DNA from: CBDCFT01 sp965216365
GTDB lineage: Bacteria > Pseudomonadota > Gammaproteobacteria > Arenicellales > CBDCFT01
Reading direction: 5' to 3'
Length of the DNA stretch: 64,000 nt
Assembly (NCBI GenBank): GCA_965216365.1
Contig: CBDCFT010000015.1
Coordinates: 248,001-312,000, forward strand
Numbering within the stretch: position 1 is the stretch's first letter; the number at the start of each line of letters is the position of its first letter. The position numbers were made by a program, and so were the translations under genes. The notes beneath the pieces are model-generated. The model worked only from the letters and a program-made list of their open reading frames with translations. It ran no database searches and was not told the DNA's origin. Positions 63,688 through 64,000 of the stretch are shown in pieces.

Positions 63688-64000
63688 ATGAATAAGGAAA
63701 CTACCATATTGGTTACCGGCGGCGCCGGTTACATTGGCTCACACACGACACACCAGTTAGTAGATGCGGGTTACAACGTCGTTGTGGTCGACAATTTGTA
63801 TTCCGGTCACCGTTGGGCAATTCCCGATGCCGTGAAATTTTATGAAGGCGATTGCGGTGATCGTGAATTGATCACTAAGATTATGGACAACCATGACATA
63901 GCTGCAGTTGTGCATTTTGCCGGGCATATTGTGGTGCCGGAATCAATCAGTAATCCGATTAAGTATTATCAAAATAATGTCGTTGGTTCAGTCAATCTCA
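63688..64000 (+). CDS. galE: UDP-glucose 4-epimerase, 5' part (cut by window end)
   Basis: 104 codons are visible from ATG 63688. The NAD-binding motif ILVTGGAGYIGSHTTHQL and the segment VVHFAGHIVVPESISNPIKYYQ are the GalE pattern. It interconverts UDP-glucose and UDP-galactose for surface polysaccharide. The catalytic Ser and Tyr/Lys lie beyond the window. It follows waaF by 12 bp, so the two are probably co-transcribed. Confidence 0.9.
   Translation, partial: MNKETTILVTGGAGYIGSHTTHQLVDAGYNVVVVDNLYSGHRWAIPDAVKFYEGDCGDRELITKIMDNHDIAAVVHFAGHIVVPESISNPIKYYQNNVVGSVNL

Overview
The window looks like a chromosomal segment of a gammaproteobacterium, probably a free-living aquatic lineage with near 50 % GC by eye. 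The evidence is the glnE - ilvE - zf-CHCC - waaF - galE order, a complete iscR-sufBCDSUT operon with IscR-type cysteines, a DksA-like zinc finger, a PEP-CTERM-type secreted protein, and a GGA-rich non-coding RNA of the CsrB/RsmZ type. No rRNA, tRNA, CRISPR array, insertion sequence or prophage was seen.

Layout. 1-3.1 kb: a branched-chain-amino-acid-type binding protein (cut by the window start), divergent from an MDR oxidoreductase and a BadH-like SDR. 3.3-3.66 kb: the CsrB-like RNA, ending in a perfect terminator. 3.7-10.3 kb: a minus-strand dipeptide-type ABC transporter (binding protein, two permeases, fused double ATPase) followed by an amidase-signature hydrolase. 10.8-14.7 kb: a DUF1800/DUF1501 exported pair, then a DksA-like protein. 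15.4-24.3 kb: an envelope-glycan region (GT4, PHP-like protein, epimerase, polysaccharide pyruvyl transferase, DUF2142-like and UPF0104 membrane proteins, FrhB-like Fe-S flavoprotein). 24.5-32.4 kb: a plus-strand run with a MatB-like ligase, an unknown 740-aa exported protein, a TauD-like dioxygenase, TrpB2, DgkA and a glycosyltransferase, followed by a second FrhB-like gene on the minus strand. 34.5-38.8 kb: a PEP-CTERM protein, then arsC, DUF456, a flavin disulfide-reductase-like enzyme and a TVP38 protein. 38.9-44.5 kb: a double-length tandem UvrA split by a frameshift. 44.5-48.6 kb: YbaK-like, MDR, a CCAEP-tail radical SAM protein and a divergent EamA-type transporter. 48.7-55.4 kb: the suf operon. 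55.4-57.5 kb: a more AT-rich accessory islet with a VapBC-type pair, a frame-broken small exported gene, a lipoprotein and palindromic repeats. 57.6-64 kb: an O-methyltransferase, glnE, ilvE, zf-CHCC, waaF and the start of galE.

How the genes may work together. The suf block is an Fe-S assembly operon behind a good sigma70 promoter that overlaps an IscR type-1-like site. The ABC transporter and amidase look like one uptake-and-hydrolysis unit with the binding protein set apart by an internal terminator. The two FrhB-like proteins, the pyruvyl transferase, the glycosyltransferases and DgkA suggest surface polysaccharide or glycolipid synthesis. The signals most worth checking are the CsrB-like RNA, the frameshifted tandem UvrA, the dgkA gene lacking ATG/GTG/TTG, the CCAEP-tail radical SAM/transporter pair and the unrecognised 740-aa exported protein.
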